This document shows, piece after piece, positions 63,812 through 64,000 of a DNA stretch of 64,000 bases; position 1 is the stretch's first letter; each line of letters begins with the position of its first letter. The stretch covers positions 1 to 64,000 of the forward strand of contig JBALVT010000003.1 in the NCBI GenBank assembly GCA_036961345.1, given 5' to 3'. This stretch comes from JBALVT01 sp036961345. Lineage in GTDB: Bacteria > Pseudomonadota > Gammaproteobacteria > Pseudomonadales > Halieaceae. The position numbers were made by a program, and so were the translations under genes. The notes beneath the pieces are model-generated. The model worked only from the letters and a program-made list of their open reading frames with translations, searched no databases and was not told where the DNA came from.

Positions 63812-64000
63812 AGCCACCGCCTCCACCGCCCTCTGCACCACGTGCACCCTCGCGTGCCTGATACACATGGTGGCCATATCCTTCGGCAATTGGATCTCTT
63901 TCAAAGCTCATGATTGGGTCCGCCATATTCTGTCGCTCGTAGGGCTTCACCCATGGTTCGACACCACAGGCGCTAACAAGCGGCATTAGCAATAGTAGCG
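63798..64000 (-). CDS. DUF4266 small lipoprotein, 5' end cut by window
   Basis: Visible: 66 codons and the stop. The start is beyond the right edge; the signal core L-L-L-L-M-P runs to a lipobox V-S-A-C, so it should be lipid-anchored. The mature part is about 56 residues: P-W-V-K-P-Y-E-R, then F-E-R-D-P-I, H-H-V-Y-Q-A-R-E-G-A-R-G-A, and an end of six glycines followed by C-G-C-N. This matches DUF4266 as I know it. A TTG at 63992 is inside the signal peptide and is not the true start. Translationally coupled to DUF3570. Confidence 0.85.
   Translation of the reverse strand, partial: LLLLMPLVSACGVEPWVKPYERQNMADPIMSFERDPIAEGYGHHVYQAREGARGAEGGGGGGCGCN

Overview
The window is chromosomal DNA from a free-living aerobic Gram-negative gammaproteobacterium. 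I infer this from the gene order ubiE - DUF971 - hslU - hslV - SPOR protein - argS - priA - rpmE - malic enzyme - PBP1A - pilMNOPQ - aroK - aroB - gltB - gltD - hemE, which is the order I know from Pseudomonas and its marine relatives. Base composition is balanced and codon use looks even throughout. I see no phage, IS element, integron or CRISPR array. Species cannot be fixed; a marine, oligotroph-type lineage is my guess.

Layout. 1-7.7 kb: housekeeping genes on the minus strand (ubiE cut by the left edge, the HslUV protease, a SPOR protein, argS, priA). 7.9-12 kb: rpmE with a clear terminator, a short malic enzyme, and PBP1A. 12.2-26 kb: one plus-strand run of pilMNOPQ, aroKB, gltBD and hemE. 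26-33.8 kb: cysE with a TrmB-like methyltransferase, a hexapeptide acyltransferase, modABC coupled to an SrkA-type kinase, comF, and a divergent bioB with a recognisable BirA-type operator. 34-39 kb: a large acyl-CoA dehydrogenase, a small membrane protein, tRNA-Pro(CGG), and a cytochrome c/PQQ lipoprotein. 38.7-47.8 kb: gamma-glutamylpolyamine genes, an unknown membrane protein with a three-fold intramembrane motif, mtnA, a B12/radical SAM protein with a zinc-ribbon partner, an HdfR-like LysR regulator, small proteins, and a second shikimate kinase. 48-60.2 kb: gcvT, then a nine-gene minus-strand block in which a hybrid kinase and an HD-GYP regulator precede a complete MoxR-DUF58-DUF4381-BatA-BatB/C-BatD set. 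60.3-64 kb: an HNH nuclease, a FAA-hydrolase protein, and an ApbE / DUF3570 / DUF4266 module that runs off the right edge.

The most promising poorly described system is that last module. It comprises an exported flavin transferase (ApbE), a predicted outer-membrane beta-barrel (DUF3570) carrying a flavinylation-like T-S-G-A-S motif, and a small lipoprotein (DUF4266) ending in a glycine run plus C-G-C-N. The glycine codons of the lipoprotein also supply the ribosome-binding site of the barrel gene. Secondary candidates are the three-fold repeat membrane protein at 41.5-42.4 kb, the radical SAM/zinc-ribbon pair at 43.5-45.6 kb, and the two-component genes placed directly upstream of the Bat operon. 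Function assignments rest on motif recognition by eye; no database search was run.
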